Origin: Dinghuibacter silviterrae
Lineage (GTDB): Bacteria; Bacteroidota; Bacteroidia; Chitinophagales; Chitinophagaceae
DNA: 64,000 nt
Assembly: GCF_004366355.1 (NCBI RefSeq)
Contig: NZ_SODV01000001.1
Location: 3,720,001-3,784,000, forward strand
Direction: 5' to 3'
Every line of letters starts with the position of its first letter. The first letter of the stretch is position 1. This document shows positions 31,383 through 40,878 of this stretch, piece by piece. The notes beneath the pieces are model-generated. The model saw only the letters and a program-made list of their open reading frames with translations, was not told the origin of the DNA and ran no database searches. Both the position numbers and the translations under genes were made by a program.

Positions 31383-31844
31383 ATGCATTCCCTGGAAACC
31401 CTCCTCCCGGAGGTGGAAAGGGAGCGTTTCCTGAGCCGCAGGATCGTATTCACCAACGGCTGCTTCGACATCCTTCACCGGGGGCACATCGATTGTCTTG
31501 GGAAGGCGGCGTCGTTTGGGGACTACCTGATTGTCGGCGTCAACACCGATGCCGGCACCCGCCGCCTCAAGGGTCCCCAGCGCCCCGTCAACAAGGAAGG
31601 AGACCGTCTCCTGCTGCTGGCCGCTTTGGAGGTAGTCGACGCCGTTATCCTGTTCGACGAACCCACGCCCATCGAGCTCATCAAAGCCATCCGCCCCGAC
31701 GTGCTTGCCAAGGGCGGGGACTACAATATCGACACCATCGTGGGGGCCAAAGAAGTCATGGGGTGGGGGGGAAGCGTGGAGGTGATCCCTTACGAGCAGG
31801 GCTACTCGACAACGGGGCTCATCGAGAAGATCACGCGGCTTTGA
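31383..31844 (+). CDS. rfaE2: Heptose-1-phosphate adenylyltransferase (RfaE2-type)
   Basis: The 153-residue product has the nucleotidyltransferase fold: IVFTNGCFDILHRGHIDCL (the HxGH motif), LIVGVNTDAGTRRLKG and GPQRPVNKEGDRLLLLAAL, with a C-terminal SVEVIPYEQGYSTTGLIEK. It matches the C-terminal half of HldE (D-glycero-beta-D-manno-heptose-1-phosphate adenylyltransferase), which makes ADP-heptose for LPS. I chose the ATG at 31383, directly after the stop of the membrane gene; the ATG at 31353, ten codons upstream in the same frame, is possible. The kinase half (HldE N-terminal) is not in this window. Confidence 0.88.
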   Translation: MHSLETLLPEVERERFLSRRIVFTNGCFDILHRGHIDCLGKAASFGDYLIVGVNTDAGTRRLKGPQRPVNKEGDRLLLLAALEVVDAVILFDEPTPIELIKAIRPDVLAKGGDYNIDTIVGAKEVMGWGGSVEVIPYEQGYSTTGLIEKITRL

Positions 31845-31898
31845 CATTACATAAAGTTAACATTGTCCAACACCCGTACCGGCGCTATATTTACACCT

Positions 31899-34013
31899 AT
31901 GCTAAGCAACAAAGGCAAAACCATTGTCCGGGACATCAGCTGGCTGTCGTTTAACGGCCGGGTGCTCCAGGAAGCCAACGACCCCTCTGTCCCGCTCAAG
32001 GAAAGGATCAAGTTCCTTGGCATCTTCTCCAACAACATGGACGAATTCTTCCGGGTGCGCGTGGCGACCCTGAAGCGCATGATCGAGATCGACCATAAGG
32101 GCAAGGTCAAAGCAAAAATGCACCTGGAGGACTCTCCCGAGCGCATCCTCCAGGAGATCCAGATGATCGTCCTCCAGCAGCAGAACGAGTTCAACCGGAT
32201 CTGGAACATCATCCTGGAAGACCTGGCAAAAGAAAACATACACCTCCTTAACGAGACCCAACTCAACAAGGAGCAACAGGCCTTTGTACTGAACTATTTT
32301 GAAGAAGAAGTACGTTCGGCGGTAATCCCCTTAATCCTGGAAAGCCTGCCGGACCTGCCGTATCTCCGGGACAAGTCGATTTTCCTAGGGGTGGTGATGT
32401 CCAAAAAAAACAACGCCTATGATAAAAAGTATGCGTTGATCGAGGTCCCCACTAAGAATGCCTCCCGTTTTGTCCTGCTGCCTTCCAAACCCGGGGAGTA
32501 CAACATCATCCTGCTGGAGGACATCGTCCGTTTTGCCCTCCCCCAGATATTTTCGTATTTCGGGTACGACTCTTATAGCGCCCATATCTTCAAGGTCACC
32601 AAGGACGCGGAGATCGATATCGACAACGACATCGCCACCAGCCTGGTCCAGCAGATCGAAAAGGGGCTCAAGGCCCGCCGCAAGGGGAAACCCGTGCGTT
32701 TTGTTTACGACAAGGAAATGGACCCGGGGTTGTTGGAATACCTGGTCCGCCGGCTCAACCTGACAGGAAGGGACAACATCATCCCCGGCGGGCGTATCCA
32801 CAACTTCAGACACTTCATGGACTTCCCGTCCAGCGTTTTTCAAAAGAAAGAAGAACGACATAGACCGATCGTCCACCCGGCGCTTTTAGGTACGCCCCGG
32901 GTAACGGACGTCGTCATGGAGCAGGACATCCTGTTGCACTTCCCCTATCAAAGCTTTACCCCCATCATCGACCTCCTGCGCGAGGCGGCGATGGATCCCG
33001 CCGTCGTGCAAATCAAGATCACCTGTTACCGGCTTGCCCCCAATTCAAAGATCATCAACGCCCTGATCGCCGCCGTCCGGAACCGCAAACAGGTCACCGT
33101 CATGATGGAGGTCAAGGCGCGTTTTGACGAAGAAGCCAACCTGGAATGGAAAGAGGTCCTGGAGGAAGAAGGCGTCAAGGTCCTGCTGGGGATCCCGGAC
33201 ATGAAGGTCCACGCCAAGTGCTGTATCATCAAAAAGCGCGTCAATGGACGGCTCCTCCAGTATGGGTTTGTGTCCACCGGCAACCTGAACGAGCGTACGT
33301 CGCGCTTTTACGGAGACCATTGCCTGCTCACGGCCAACCGGGGCATCATGGCGGACGTCAACCGTATTTTCAACTACCTGGAACAACCCAAGTTGCGCAT
33401 ATCCCAGCTCAGGGCCTGCACCAACCTCCTGGTTTGCCCTACCAACCTGCGTAGGGAGGTGTTAAAAGACATAGACCGGGAGATCAAACTCGCCAAGGAA
33501 AAGAAAAAAGCGGGGATTATCGTCAAGCTCAACTCCCTGTCCGATGAAATCCTGATCGAAAAACTCTACGAAGCCGCCAGGGCGGGGGTGGAAATCCAGA
33601 TGATCGTCCGCGGTATTTTTTGCGCCTATACCGAGAACAAGAAATTTAAAAAACCCGTCCATGCCATCAGCATCATCGACGAATACCTCGAACATTCCCG
33701 GGTGATCGTTTTTCATAATGGCGGAAAGGAAAAAGTTTACATATCTTCGGCAGACTGGATGGTGCGTAACCTCGACCACCGGGTCGAACTGGCCTGCCCC
33801 ATCTTAGACGACAACATCCGGCAGGAGCTGAAGGACGTCCTCCAGATCCAACTGCACGACAATGTGAAGGCAAGGGTCCTGGACAACGAGCTCTCCAATG
33901 CTTACGTGCACACGCCGGGGAAAAAGATCCGGTCACAGATAGAGATACAACACTATTTGGAAAACAAAACGAAGGTAAGTATTGAGACTGGCGGCGATCG
34001 ACATAGGAAGTAA
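31899..34013 (+). CDS. ppk1: Polyphosphate kinase 1
   Basis: The 704-residue product is polyphosphate kinase 1, which makes polyphosphate from ATP via a phosphohistidine. Seen: an N-terminal DISWLSFNGRVLQEA, FLGIFSNNMDEFFRVRVATL, LLHFPYQSFTPIIDLLREAA, VKARFDEEANL, the catalytic His near residue 438 in KVHAKCCIIKK, GFVSTGNLNERTSRFYGDH, and the PLD-like C-terminal part with HSRVIVFHNGG. I chose ATG 31899 (MLSNKGKT). A TATATTTA sequence at 31886-31893, one base off the TAnnTTTG box, precedes it by 5 bases. It overlaps the ppx start by 32 bases, so both enzymes are made from one message. Confidence 0.96.
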   Translation: MLSNKGKTIVRDISWLSFNGRVLQEANDPSVPLKERIKFLGIFSNNMDEFFRVRVATLKRMIEIDHKGKVKAKMHLEDSPERILQEIQMIVLQQQNEFNRIWNIILEDLAKENIHLLNETQLNKEQQAFVLNYFEEEVRSAVIPLILESLPDLPYLRDKSIFLGVVMSKKNNAYDKKYALIEVPTKNASRFVLLPSKPGEYNIILLEDIVRFALPQIFSYFGYDSYSAHIFKVTKDAEIDIDNDIATSLVQQIEKGLKARRKGKPVRFVYDKEMDPGLLEYLVRRLNLTGRDNIIPGGRIHNFRHFMDFPSSVFQKKEERHRPIVHPALLGTPRVTDVVMEQDILLHFPYQSFTPIIDLLREAAMDPAVVQIKITCYRLAPNSKIINALIAAVRNRKQVTVMMEVKARFDEEANLEWKEVLEEEGVKVLLGIPDMKVHAKCCIIKKRVNGRLLQYGFVSTGNLNERTSRFYGDHCLLTANRGIMADVNRIFNYLEQPKLRISQLRACTNLLVCPTNLRREVLKDIDREIKLAKEKKKAGIIVKLNSLSDEILIEKLYEAARAGVEIQMIVRGIFCAYTENKKFKKPVHAISIIDEYLEHSRVIVFHNGGKEKVYISSADWMVRNLDHRVELACPILDDNIRQELKDVLQIQLHDNVKARVLDNELSNAYVHTPGKKIRSQIEIQHYLENKTKVSIETGGDRHRK

Positions 34014-34878
34014 TGCAGCCCGGTTGCTCATCTCGGAGGTGAAAATGACGCCGGGGGGGAAGCCCGAATTTATCAAGTTGAACCTGGTCCGCGTGCCCTT
34101 ACGCCTGGGCTTTGATGTGTTTGAACAAGGGGAGATCTCCAAGGAACGCGTCCAATGGCTGGTGGAAACCATAAAAGCCTACAAACACCTCCTCAATATC
34201 TACCAGGTCGAGTACGTGATTGCCTGCGCCACCTCCGCCATGCGCGACGCCCGCAATGCCCCGGACATCATCCGCAGCGTCCGCGCCGAAACCGGTATCG
34301 AGATCAAGGTCATCACCGGGCAGGAAGAAGCCAACGTCATCTACGAAAGCCATTTTGCGGAAAGCCTGAATAAAGAAGACGCTTATTTGTATATTGATGT
34401 CGGTGGGGGCTCTACGGAACTGACCTGTTTTTCAAACGGCCGCCTGGAGTTCAAGGAGTCCTTTAATATAGGGACCATCCGCCTGCTCAAAAAGCAGGTC
34501 ACCGATGCCTCCTGGGACGAGGTAAAAACCTTTCTGCGCAACCGTACAAAGGGATTTCCGCACATCACGGCCATCGGGTCAGGGGGCAACATCAACAAGA
34601 TTTTCTCCCTTTCCAAGCGCAAGGATGGCAAACCCCTTCACATCGAGCTCCTGAAAGACTATTTAAAGGAGCTCAGCAGCTTTACCGTGGAGGAACGGGT
34701 CCGGCTCTACAAATTGAAGGAAGACCGGGCGGACGTCATTGTCCCCGCCCTACAGATATATATTAATATCATGCGTTGGACCAATACGGAAGAAATATAC
34801 GTACCCAAGATCGGTCTTGTCGATGGCCTTATACAACACCTCTACGACGAAAAGTACGTCAAACGCCTGATGCTCTAA
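33982..34878 (+). CDS. ppx: Exopolyphosphatase (Ppx/GppA family)
   Basis: The 298-residue product begins RLAAIDIGSNAARLLI, the phosphate-binding actin-like motif, and shows YVIACATSAMRDARNAPD, GQEEANVIYESH, YLYIDVGGGSTEL and ITAIGSGGNINKIFS. These are the five motifs of the Ppx/GppA family. It would degrade polyphosphate from the chain end; a ppGpp/pppGpp phosphatase role is the alternative. The start appears to be TTG at 33982, within the end of ppk1; no ATG in this frame lies before the first motif. Gene order ppk1-ppx suggests paired synthesis and breakdown. The C-terminal extension of larger Ppx proteins is absent, as often in this phylum. Confidence 0.9.
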   Translation: MRLAAIDIGSNAARLLISEVKMTPGGKPEFIKLNLVRVPLRLGFDVFEQGEISKERVQWLVETIKAYKHLLNIYQVEYVIACATSAMRDARNAPDIIRSVRAETGIEIKVITGQEEANVIYESHFAESLNKEDAYLYIDVGGGSTELTCFSNGRLEFKESFNIGTIRLLKKQVTDASWDEVKTFLRNRTKGFPHITAIGSGGNINKIFSLSKRKDGKPLHIELLKDYLKELSSFTVEERVRLYKLKEDRADVIVPALQIYINIMRWTNTEEIYVPKIGLVDGLIQHLYDEKYVKRLML

Positions 34879-34898
34879 ACCTTTTTACCGACAGTTTT

Positions 34899-34910
34899 GG
34901 TCAGTTGACC
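34899..34910. promoter_or_regulatory. Palindrome in the efflux promoter region
   Basis: GGTCAGTTGACC has exact 5-base arms around GT. It lies upstream of the TACATTTG box of the tolC-type gene. A TetR-like regulator would be expected for such an operon but no such gene is in the window. Confidence 0.3.
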
Positions 34911-34993
34911 GGAGGTTTGTCCGCGTCAACCGAGAAATTGAACGGTTCACAAAAACCTAAGAAACTTTTATTGGTTTTAAAGTTTCCTCAACC

Positions 34994-35001
34994 TACATTT
35001 G
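34994..35001 (+). promoter_or_regulatory. Promoter -7 box of the efflux operon
   Basis: TACATTTG matches TAnnTTTG exactly, 12 bases before the ATG at 35014. A TTG lies about 20 bases upstream of it. Confidence 0.55.
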
Positions 35002-35013
35002 CCCCGGATTTAA

Positions 35014-36432
35014 ATGAATCGTATGGATCAAATAGTAAGATTGGGCCTGGCCTGCCTCCTCCTTGGGGGGGCAGCCCAGGTAGGGTTACCCCAGCGGTCG
35101 TTCGCCCAGACGGCCCCCGCTGCGGCACCCGCCCCCACAGGTCCCCTAAACCTGAAATCCTGTCTGCAGTTTGCCCTGGCGCACAACCAGCAAATTGCGG
35201 TTACCCGTTTTGACGAAAAAACGGGGTTGGAAAAGATTAAGGAGACCCGTTCTCAGGCGCTCCCCCAGGTGAATGGTACGGGGTCGCTCCAGGACAACGT
35301 CCAGAAACAGGTGTTGGTCCTGCCGCCGGCCCTGGCGGCCCAGTTTGGATCGGGTGGAAAACCGATTCCCATCACGCTGACCTGGCAAATGAGCGCGGGG
35401 GCGACCTTGGATCAAAAGATCTACGACCAGTCCGTCTTCACGGCCGTAAAAGCGGCCAAGGCGGGGATGGATTATTATAAGATGCATACCGCTTTGACAC
35501 AGACGCAGGTCATCGAGCAGGTCGCCCAGGTCTATTACCGCGCCCAGGTCACCGGTACCCAGGTCGCGGTCCTGGACTCCAACATCGCCAACATTACCAA
35601 GGTGATGAATAGCACCCAGAACCAGTTTGAAAACGGCCTGGCGCGCAAGATCGACGTCGACCGGCTAAAGGTGAACCTGACCAACCTGAATACCCAACGC
35701 ACCGCCCTGGTGGATTCCATCATCGAACAAGGTTTCCAACTGCGCTACCTGATGGGGATGTCCCTGGACGAGCCCCTCTCCCTGGAGATGTTTGCCCCCA
35801 AGACGGTGGAGGACGAAATCGGTCAGCACCTCTCGCTGGACAGCGGGCTGAACCTCAACAACCGGTTGGAATACACCATCCTGAAAAAACAGGCCGAGCT
35901 GGAAGAATACCAGAAAAAAGCCTATAAAGCCCAATATTATCCGAGCCTGGCCTTTCAGGGCAACTATTCTACCAACGGGGTCAGCGACAACTTCGACTTC
36001 GTGGGTCACGGGACGACGGCGATCTGGTACCAGGTCGGCTATATCGCGCTTAACCTGAAGGTGCCCATTTTCGACGGGGGCGGCCGGCGGGCCAGGGTCA
36101 ACCAGGCGCAGATCGCGATTGACCAATATAATGAACAGGCGGCGCAAACCGCTTCCCAGCTCGACATGGATTACAGGAATTCCAAGATCTTCCTGGCGAC
36201 CAGCATCGACCAGATCAAGGCTCAAAAGGCCAACCTCGACCTCGCGCTGGAAGTCTACAACGTCACCCAAAGCAACTACGGACAGGGGCTGAGCAACCTG
36301 ACCGACCTGCTGGACGCCGAAAATTCGTACCTCCAGGCGGAGAACAACTATAATAGTGCGCTTTTGCAATACAAACTGGCAGAGATCGGGCTGATCAAAG
36401 CCAACGGGAACCTCCAATCTTTACTCAATTAA
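35014..36432 (+). CDS. TolC-family outer-membrane efflux protein
   Basis: The 472-residue product has a signal peptide (LGLACLLLGGAAQVGLPQRSFAQT) and the two helical repeat regions of TolC-like trimeric channels. Seen: LNLKSCLQFALAHNQQI near the mature N-terminus; KVPIFDGGGRRARVNQAQIAI and LDLALEVYNVTQSNYGQGL as the C-terminal repeat, with the DLLDAENSYLQAENNYN motif. The protein would form the outer-membrane exit of a tripartite pump. The next gene begins 9 bases after it and the third gene follows, so all three are one operon (channel, adaptor, RND pump). Regulation probably involves the TACATTTG promoter and the palindrome at 34899. Confidence 0.92.
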   Translation: MNRMDQIVRLGLACLLLGGAAQVGLPQRSFAQTAPAAAPAPTGPLNLKSCLQFALAHNQQIAVTRFDEKTGLEKIKETRSQALPQVNGTGSLQDNVQKQVLVLPPALAAQFGSGGKPIPITLTWQMSAGATLDQKIYDQSVFTAVKAAKAGMDYYKMHTALTQTQVIEQVAQVYYRAQVTGTQVAVLDSNIANITKVMNSTQNQFENGLARKIDVDRLKVNLTNLNTQRTALVDSIIEQGFQLRYLMGMSLDEPLSLEMFAPKTVEDEIGQHLSLDSGLNLNNRLEYTILKKQAELEEYQKKAYKAQYYPSLAFQGNYSTNGVSDNFDFVGHGTTAIWYQVGYIALNLKVPIFDGGGRRARVNQAQIAIDQYNEQAAQTASQLDMDYRNSKIFLATSIDQIKAQKANLDLALEVYNVTQSNYGQGLSNLTDLLDAENSYLQAENNYNSALLQYKLAEIGLIKANGNLQSLLN

Positions 36433-36441
36433 TCACCGGTC

Positions 36442-37518
36442 ATGTCAAAAAAAATCAGGAACGTTCTGCTTACGATCATCATCATCTTTGCCGCCCTGGC
36501 CTTTATCGTCTGGAAACTGGGCGCCAATAAGAAAGAGAATACCGCACATACCGACGTGGTCAAGGAAAGTAATAACGGGGCTGTACCCGTGCTGGTTTAT
36601 GTAGCCGTCACCACACCCTTTGATCCCCGCTTCGACGCCAACGGGAACTTTGTCCCCGTCCGCTCGCTGACCTACCTGGCCCAGTCCGCCGGTCAGATCA
36701 CCCAGTTGCTCGTCGACGAAGGCTCCTACGTTCAACAGGGCCAGGTCATGGCGGTGCTGGACGATAAACTCCTCCAGGCCGACCTGGTCAACCAGCAAAG
36801 CCGGCTCGACCAGGCCGCCCGCGACAAGGCCCGTATGGAAGCCGCCCTGCCCGCCGGCGGGGTTACCCAGAAACAGGTGGACGACGCCCGTTTCCAATAC
36901 GACCAGATCGCCGCACAGGTCGAACAGGCCAAAAAGCGCATCAACGACGCATCGATTAAGGCGCCCATTTCCGGCGTGGTCAATAAGAAATATGTAGAAC
37001 AAGGCACTTATCTCGCCTTAGGCAATAAGATTGTGGACATCGTCGATGTTTCCCGGCTCAAGCTGACGGTGAATGTACCCGAAGGCCAGGTGGTCGGGCT
37101 TAAGGTCGGTAACAAGGTGGACGTCACCGCTAACGTCTATCCCGAAGCGCACTACAGCGGGCGCATCACGTTTATTGCCGTACAAGGGGACGCCAACCTG
37201 AGCTACCCGGTGGACATCGAGATCGGCAACGACGCGGGCAAACCCGTCAAGGCGGGGATGTACGGCACCGCGCACTTCACGCTGCCGTCGATGCAGCCGA
37301 TGATGCTCGTCCCGCGTTCCTCGTTTAACGGGGGCGTCAACAGCGGGGAAGTCTATGTCATGAAAGGAGGCCTGGCCCGTATTCAGAAGGTCGTGGCCGG
37401 CCGCATATACGGGGATAGGGTAGAGGTACGCGAGGGGCTCAATCAAGGTGATACAGTGATTACGAGCGGGCAGGTGAATTTGGTGGACGGAACGCAGGTG
37501 ACGGTTCAGAAGCAATAG
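36442..37518 (+). CDS. RND efflux periplasmic adaptor (HlyD/MFP family)
   Basis: The 358-residue product is a membrane-fusion adaptor. It starts with an N-terminal anchor (VLLTIIIIFAALAFIVWKL), followed by a lipoyl-like domain (SAGQITQLLVDEGSYVQQGQVMAVLDDKLLQA), a short coiled coil (QLLQADLVNQQSRLDQAARD in part, then FQYDQIAAQVEQAKKRIND), the second lipoyl half (ASIKAPISGVVNKKYVEQGTYLALGNKIVDIV) and a beta-barrel/membrane-proximal part (LTVNVPEGQVVGLKVG). It would bridge the TolC-type channel and the RND pump. It lies between both genes, with a hairpin (37532-37550) before the pump gene. Confidence 0.93.
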   Translation: MSKKIRNVLLTIIIIFAALAFIVWKLGANKKENTAHTDVVKESNNGAVPVLVYVAVTTPFDPRFDANGNFVPVRSLTYLAQSAGQITQLLVDEGSYVQQGQVMAVLDDKLLQADLVNQQSRLDQAARDKARMEAALPAGGVTQKQVDDARFQYDQIAAQVEQAKKRINDASIKAPISGVVNKKYVEQGTYLALGNKIVDIVDVSRLKLTVNVPEGQVVGLKVGNKVDVTANVYPEAHYSGRITFIAVQGDANLSYPVDIEIGNDAGKPVKAGMYGTAHFTLPSMQPMMLVPRSSFNGGVNSGEVYVMKGGLARIQKVVAGRIYGDRVEVREGLNQGDTVITSGQVNLVDGTQVTVQKQ

Positions 37519-37531
37519 GGACTCAGCTCCC

Positions 37532-37550
37532 GGCGGCGCCTCGCGCCGCC
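37532..37550 (+). other. Hairpin inside the efflux operon
   Basis: GGCGGCGC, CTC, GCGCCGCC: a perfect 8-base stem in the gap between the adaptor and pump genes. No T-run follows, so it may set mRNA stability or relative expression rather than terminate. Confidence 0.45.
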
Positions 37551-37575
37551 GCCGCGGGGCGCAAAACACGACATT

Positions 37576-40500
37576 ATGCAAATTTCAAAAATTTCGATAC
37601 AGCGGCCGACGCTGGTGGTGGTGCTCTTTTCCATCCTCACGCTGATGGGCCTGCTGTCCTACTCCACACTGAACTACGAACTGTTCCCGAAGTTCGCTTC
37701 GAACGTCATCACCATTACCACGGTGTATCCCGGGGCCGGCCCCGAAGAGGTCGAGAGCTCGGTCACCAAAAAGATCGAGAACGCCGTGGCCGCTATGGAA
37801 AACGTAAAAAAACTCACGGCCATTTCAAGCGACAACCTCTCCGTGCTGACCATCCAGCTCACGACCGCGGCCAACGCCGACGTGTCCCTGGAAGACGCCC
37901 AGCGCCGGGTGAACGTCATCATCTCGGACCTGCCCACGGACGCCAAGACGCCTTCGCTCAACAAATTCGACCTGAGTGACCTCCCCATCATCACGCTGTC
38001 GGCTTCCGCCGATATGGAGGCCACCAAGCTGTATGACATCGTCAACCAGAAGATACAACCCCTGTTGTCCCGGCTCCCTGGCATGGCCCAGGTGACGCTG
38101 GTCGGTGGTTCCGAGCGCGAGATCCAGATCAACGTGAATTCCCAGAAACTGGAGGCCTATAAACTGTCCCTTGCGCAGGTGCGCCAGGTCGTGACCAACG
38201 CCAACCAGGAATTCCCCACGGGCGCCATCAAAACGGATGCACAAAACACGTCGATCCGCCTGGCCGCGAAGTTTACCAGCATCGACCAGATCCGCAACCT
38301 TGTCATCACCACCACCGATGACGGTACCCAGGTCCGTTTGTCTGATGTCGCCGACGTCCAGGACGGGATCAAAGACCAGGACCAGCTCTCCCGCGTGGAC
38401 AGGGTCGACGCCATCGCCCTCCAGCTCCAGAAGCAAACCGACGCCAACGCCGTCGAGGTGTCCAAGGAAGTGAAGGCCGCCGTTGCCCAGCTCGAACAGG
38501 ACTACTCGGCCTACAAACTCAAGCTCAACATCGCCAACGATACCACCACCTTTACGCTGGATTCGGCGAACTCCGTCATCCGCGACCTTTTTATCGCCGT
38601 CCTCCTCGTGGCCGCGGTGATGCTGCTGTTTCTGCACACCCTGAGGAACGCCTTTATCACGATGATCTCGATCCCGGCCTCGCTGGTTGCGACGTTTATC
38701 GGGATCAAGCTCCTGGGCTATTCGCTCAACCTCATGTCCCTGCTGGGGCTCTCGCTGGTAGTCGGGATCCTGGTGGACGACGCCATCGTGGTCCTGGAGA
38801 ACATCCACCGGCACATGGAAATGGGCAAAAACAAGGTGCGCGCTGCCTACGACGGCGTCGCGGAGATCGGCACCACCGTTATGTCCATCACCTTTGTCAT
38901 CGTGGTGGTGTTCCTTCCCATCTCCCTGACCAACGAAATCGTGTCCCAGATCCTGCGGCAGTTTTGTATCGTGGTCGTCATCGCCACGGGTTTCTCCCTG
39001 CTCGCGTCGTTTACGATCGTGCCCCTGTTGTACTCCCGCATGGGTAAGGTGGAACATTTGACGGGGAAAAATATTTTCGAAAAATTCATCATGTGGTTCG
39101 AGCGCCGTCTCGACGCCTTCACCCACTGGATGAGCGCCACGCTCCGCTGGTGTCTGCGCCACCGGATCGCGACCCTCGGGATCGCCACCGTGCTGCTCTT
39201 TTCCTCCTTTTACCTGGTCGGCGGCGGCTTTATCGGGGGGGAATTCATCCCCAACGGTGACCGCGGCCAGTTTATCGTCGCCCTGGAACTGCCCAAGGAC
39301 GCCTCCGTCCAGCAGGCCAACCAGGCCACGATGAAAGCCGAAGCCTACTTAGCCACCAAACCGGAGATCACCTCCATGATCACCGTGGTAGGGCAGGCCA
39401 GCGCCGACAACTTCGGCCAGGCCAACCAGGCCGTGGCCTACGAGTCCCAGATCACCGTGACCCTTGTCGACGAAAGCAAACGCAGCGTCGGCTCCGACAT
39501 CTATGCCGCCCACGTCAAACAGGAACTCGCCGCCCAGCTTACCGGGGTGAAGGTCAAAACCCTCCCCGTGAGCATCCTCGGTTCCGCCCAGGCCGCCCCC
39601 ATCCAGCTCGACGTCCTTGGCGCCGACCTCGACAGCGCCATGGCTTTTGCCAATGTCGCCCTGGAGACCCTGCGAAAGATCAACGGTGTCACCGAAGCAA
39701 AACTGTCCATGGAAAACGGCACCCCTGAGGTCGACGTCCACTTCGACCGCGACAAGATGTCCGCATTGGGGCTGACCCTCGACGTCGTCGGTGCCACCAT
39801 GCAGACTGCCTTCCAGGGAACCGCGGACGACAGCAAACTCAAATACCGTCAGGGCGCCTACGAATACGACATCAACATGCGTTTCGGGAAGTTCGACCGC
39901 AAGAACATCGCCGACGTATCCAACCTTTCTTTTGTCAACAATAAAGGACAGCTCGTCAAACTCAACCAGTTTGCCACCGTCACCGAAGGCTCCGGCCCCA
40001 GCGAACTCGAACGCCGCGACAAAAGCCCCTCCGTATCCGTCCGCAGCCAGGTCATCGGCCGTCCTTCCGGTACCGTGACCGCAGAATTTGCGGCCGCGTT
40101 GCTCAAGCTCCGCCGTCCCACCGGGGTCACCTACATCTTTGCCGGTGACCAGGAAAACCAAGGCGACGCCTTTAGCACCCTCGGGATCGCCCTGCTGATC
40201 TCCATCGTCCTCGTCTACCTCATCATGGTTGCCCTGTACGACAGCTACGTGTATCCCATGGTCGTCATGGGGTCACTCCCCATGGCCCTGATCGGCGCCC
40301 TGCTCGCCCTCGCCCTGACCAACAATACCCTCAATATCTTTACGATCATGGGTATGATCATGCTCATGGGTCTGGTCGCCAAAAACGCCATCATCCTCGT
40401 CGACTTCACCAACCAAAGCAAGGCCGAAGGCCACAATACCTTCGACGCCCTCGTCTACGCCAACCACGCCCGTCTCCGCCCCATCCTCATGACCACCATC

Positions 40501-40764
40501 GCCATGGTGTTCGGGATGTTGCCCATCGCCCTCGCCAAAGGCGGCGTGTCCGCGGTAGAAAACGGCCTCGCCTGGGTCGTCATCGGCGGTCTGGTCAGCT
40601 CCATGTTCCTGACGCTGATCGTCGTGCCCGTCATCTACTCGCTGGCCGACGGGTTTATGCGGCGGTTCCACCTCGGGCATCCTGAAAAGAAGAAACAAGT
40701 CATCCAGCAAATGGCGGAAGAGCCCTCCGGGAATGGGCAGGCCGTTGTTGCGGTACATCATTAA
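37576..40764 (+). CDS. RND multidrug efflux pump (HAE1/AcrB-like)
   Basis: The 1062-residue product is an inner-membrane resistance-nodulation-division pump. Seen: the N-terminal IQRPTLVVVLFSILTLMGLLS membrane helix, periplasmic pores with VYPGAGPEEVESSVT, the TM4 proton-relay segment GILVDDAIVVLENIHR with two Asp, LRQFCIVVVIATGFSLLAS, and a second membrane half (MIMLMGLVAKNAIILVDFTN, LRPILMTTIAMVFGMLPIAL). The length and duplicated layout are typical. It uses the proton gradient to export drugs or lipids through the adaptor and the TolC-type channel encoded before it. The substrate is unknown. A strong GC hairpin closes the operon at 40791. Confidence 0.95.
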   Translation: MQISKISIQRPTLVVVLFSILTLMGLLSYSTLNYELFPKFASNVITITTVYPGAGPEEVESSVTKKIENAVAAMENVKKLTAISSDNLSVLTIQLTTAANADVSLEDAQRRVNVIISDLPTDAKTPSLNKFDLSDLPIITLSASADMEATKLYDIVNQKIQPLLSRLPGMAQVTLVGGSEREIQINVNSQKLEAYKLSLAQVRQVVTNANQEFPTGAIKTDAQNTSIRLAAKFTSIDQIRNLVITTTDDGTQVRLSDVADVQDGIKDQDQLSRVDRVDAIALQLQKQTDANAVEVSKEVKAAVAQLEQDYSAYKLKLNIANDTTTFTLDSANSVIRDLFIAVLLVAAVMLLFLHTLRNAFITMISIPASLVATFIGIKLLGYSLNLMSLLGLSLVVGILVDDAIVVLENIHRHMEMGKNKVRAAYDGVAEIGTTVMSITFVIVVVFLPISLTNEIVSQILRQFCIVVVIATGFSLLASFTIVPLLYSRMGKVEHLTGKNIFEKFIMWFERRLDAFTHWMSATLRWCLRHRIATLGIATVLLFSSFYLVGGGFIGGEFIPNGDRGQFIVALELPKDASVQQANQATMKAEAYLATKPEITSMITVVGQASADNFGQANQAVAYESQITVTLVDESKRSVGSDIYAAHVKQELAAQLTGVKVKTLPVSILGSAQAAPIQLDVLGADLDSAMAFANVALETLRKINGVTEAKLSMENGTPEVDVHFDRDKMSALGLTLDVVGATMQTAFQGTADDSKLKYRQGAYEYDINMRFGKFDRKNIADVSNLSFVNNKGQLVKLNQFATVTEGSGPSELERRDKSPSVSVRSQVIGRPSGTVTAEFAAALLKLRRPTGVTYIFAGDQENQGDAFSTLGIALLISIVLVYLIMVALYDSYVYPMVVMGSLPMALIGALLALALTNNTLNIFTIMGMIMLMGLVAKNAIILVDFTNQSKAEGHNTFDALVYANHARLRPILMTTIAMVFGMLPIALAKGGVSAVENGLAWVVIGGLVSSMFLTLIVVPVIYSLADGFMRRFHLGHPEKKKQVIQQMAEEPSGNGQAVVAVHH

Positions 40765-40790
40765 TCTTGATACACTCACTACGTCTGATG

Positions 40791-40816
40791 AGCGCGGCCC
40801 CAGGAGGGGCCGCGCT
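40791..40816 (+). terminator. Hairpin after the efflux operon
   Basis: AGCGCGGCCCC, AGGA, GGGGCCGCGCT is a perfect 11-base stem. The following bases are TGCGTTTG, so the T-run is weak. Confidence 0.6.
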
Positions 40817-40845
40817 TGCGTTTGGGCCCCTCCTGGGCCGCGTTT

Positions 40846-40865
40846 GGGTTCCCGGCCGGGAACCC
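40846..40865. repeat. Perfect 20-bp palindrome before the YcxB-like gene
   Basis: GGGTTCCCGG and CCGGGAACCC meet without spacer, two bases before a TATTTTTG box. It may be an operator or part of the previous transcript's end. Confidence 0.7.
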
Positions 40866-40866
40866 T

Positions 40867-40874
40867 TATTTTTG
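40867..40874 (+). promoter_or_regulatory. Promoter -7 box of the YcxB-like gene
   Basis: TATTTTTG matches TAnnTTTG exactly and ends 4 bases before the ATG at 40879, so the transcript would be essentially leaderless. Confidence 0.5.
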
Positions 40875-40878
40875 CCCA

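Noticed and set aside
37825..39162. Minus-strand frame of 445 codons within the RND pump gene
   Set aside because: Gly/Asp/His-rich composition of an antisense frame; the pump is continuous on the plus strand.
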